From assembly GCA_903930485.1 (NCBI GenBank), contig CAIYYO010000159.1:1-6522 (forward strand): a DNA stretch of 6,522 bases, in the 5' to 3' direction. A program made the position numbers and the translations under genes. This DNA comes from Methanobacteriota archaeon. Lineage in GTDB: Archaea; Altiarchaeota; Altiarchaeia; IMC4; QMZM01. Of this stretch, positions 6,318 to 6,522 are shown one piece after another; within the stretch, counting starts at the first letter, position 1, and every line of letters starts with the position of its first letter. The notes beneath the pieces were generated by a model. The model saw only the letters and a list, made by a program, of their open reading frames with translations, had not been told where the DNA came from and made no database searches.

Positions 6318-6522
6318 TCAGATTGTTTTAACCGAGTATTTTTGTATTACAGGATTCGCCAGAAGCTTCCTGCAGGCATTGTCGACCTCGGAAAGCGCTT
6401 CTTTTACGCTCTCCGCCTCTACGGATATCACATAAACCTTTACGCTGCTCACCTTCCCGGCATGGAAACCCAGAAGCTTCAAAGTCTTCGAAACGGTCTC
6501 TCCTTCGGCATCGATGACACCC
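6318..6522 (-). CDS. purS: Phosphoribosylformylglycinamidine synthase, PurS subunit (partial, N-terminus missing)
   Basis: PurS is the small subunit that bridges PurL and PurQ in FGAM synthase, the fourth step of purine synthesis (FGAR plus glutamine and ATP to FGAM). The last 67 codons are present, ending with TGA at 6318-6320; the start lies beyond the right edge. Full-length PurS is about 80-85 residues, so roughly 15 residues are missing. The family pattern is clear: GVIDAEGETVSKTLKLLGF (the usual G-x-x-D-x-x-G-x-T/A-V-x-x-x-L-x-x-LGF), a central strand VSSVKVYVISVEAES, and the C-terminal CRKLLANPVIQKYSV. Downstream is not purQ, as is common, but a T-run and then the PAS regulator, so purS is the last gene of its transcript. 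Any purine gene partners would have to lie upstream, outside the window. Confidence 0.93.
   Translation of the reverse strand, partial: GVIDAEGETVSKTLKLLGFHAGKVSSVKVYVISVEAESVKEALSEVDNACRKLLANPVIQKYSVKTI

Overview
The window looks like a chromosomal segment of a mesophilic archaeon, probably a euryarchaeote. The exact lineage is a guess; something near the methanogen or methanotroph classes would fit. The reasons are: an archaeal-style serine hydroxymethyltransferase; a PAS-domain regulator ending in winged-helix modules instead of a histidine kinase; A/T-rich TATA-like boxes a short way upstream of the genes; start codons mostly without Shine-Dalgarno sequences; frequent ATA and AGG codons; and T-runs instead of hairpin terminators.

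Layout: on the + strand at the left edge lie the 3' end of an unrecognised membrane-protein gene (2-220) and, 9 bases later, a 136-residue hypothetical gene (230-640). All other genes are on the - strand. Read in their own direction from the right edge they are: the 3' part of purS (6318-6522), a large PAS/winged-helix regulator (3554-6193), lemA (2899-3480), htpX (1968-2879) and glyA (648-1913). glyA converges on the hypothetical gene with only 7 bases between the stops. Gaps longer than 50 bases are at 6194-6317, 3481-3553 and 1914-1967. Each is A/T-rich and carries promoter-like sequence. No RNA gene, insertion sequence, CRISPR array or origin was seen.

How the genes relate: lemA and htpX are 19 bases apart and form the familiar LemA/M48-protease membrane pair, likely one transcript. 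glyA (glycine and one-carbon metabolism) and purS (FGAM synthase small subunit) both serve purine supply, but they are separated by other genes and by promoter-like gaps, so a shared transcript is unlikely. The regulator sits alone between two A/T-rich gaps and probably has its own promoter, which contains a short palindrome and a repeated octamer.

The most notable item is the regulator. It has four PAS sensor domains followed by a tandem duplication of a winged-helix plus effector-like module, with no kinase or transmembrane part. It looks like a soluble one-component sensor that could bind DNA with two non-identical heads from one chain. Most of the remaining content is ordinary housekeeping.
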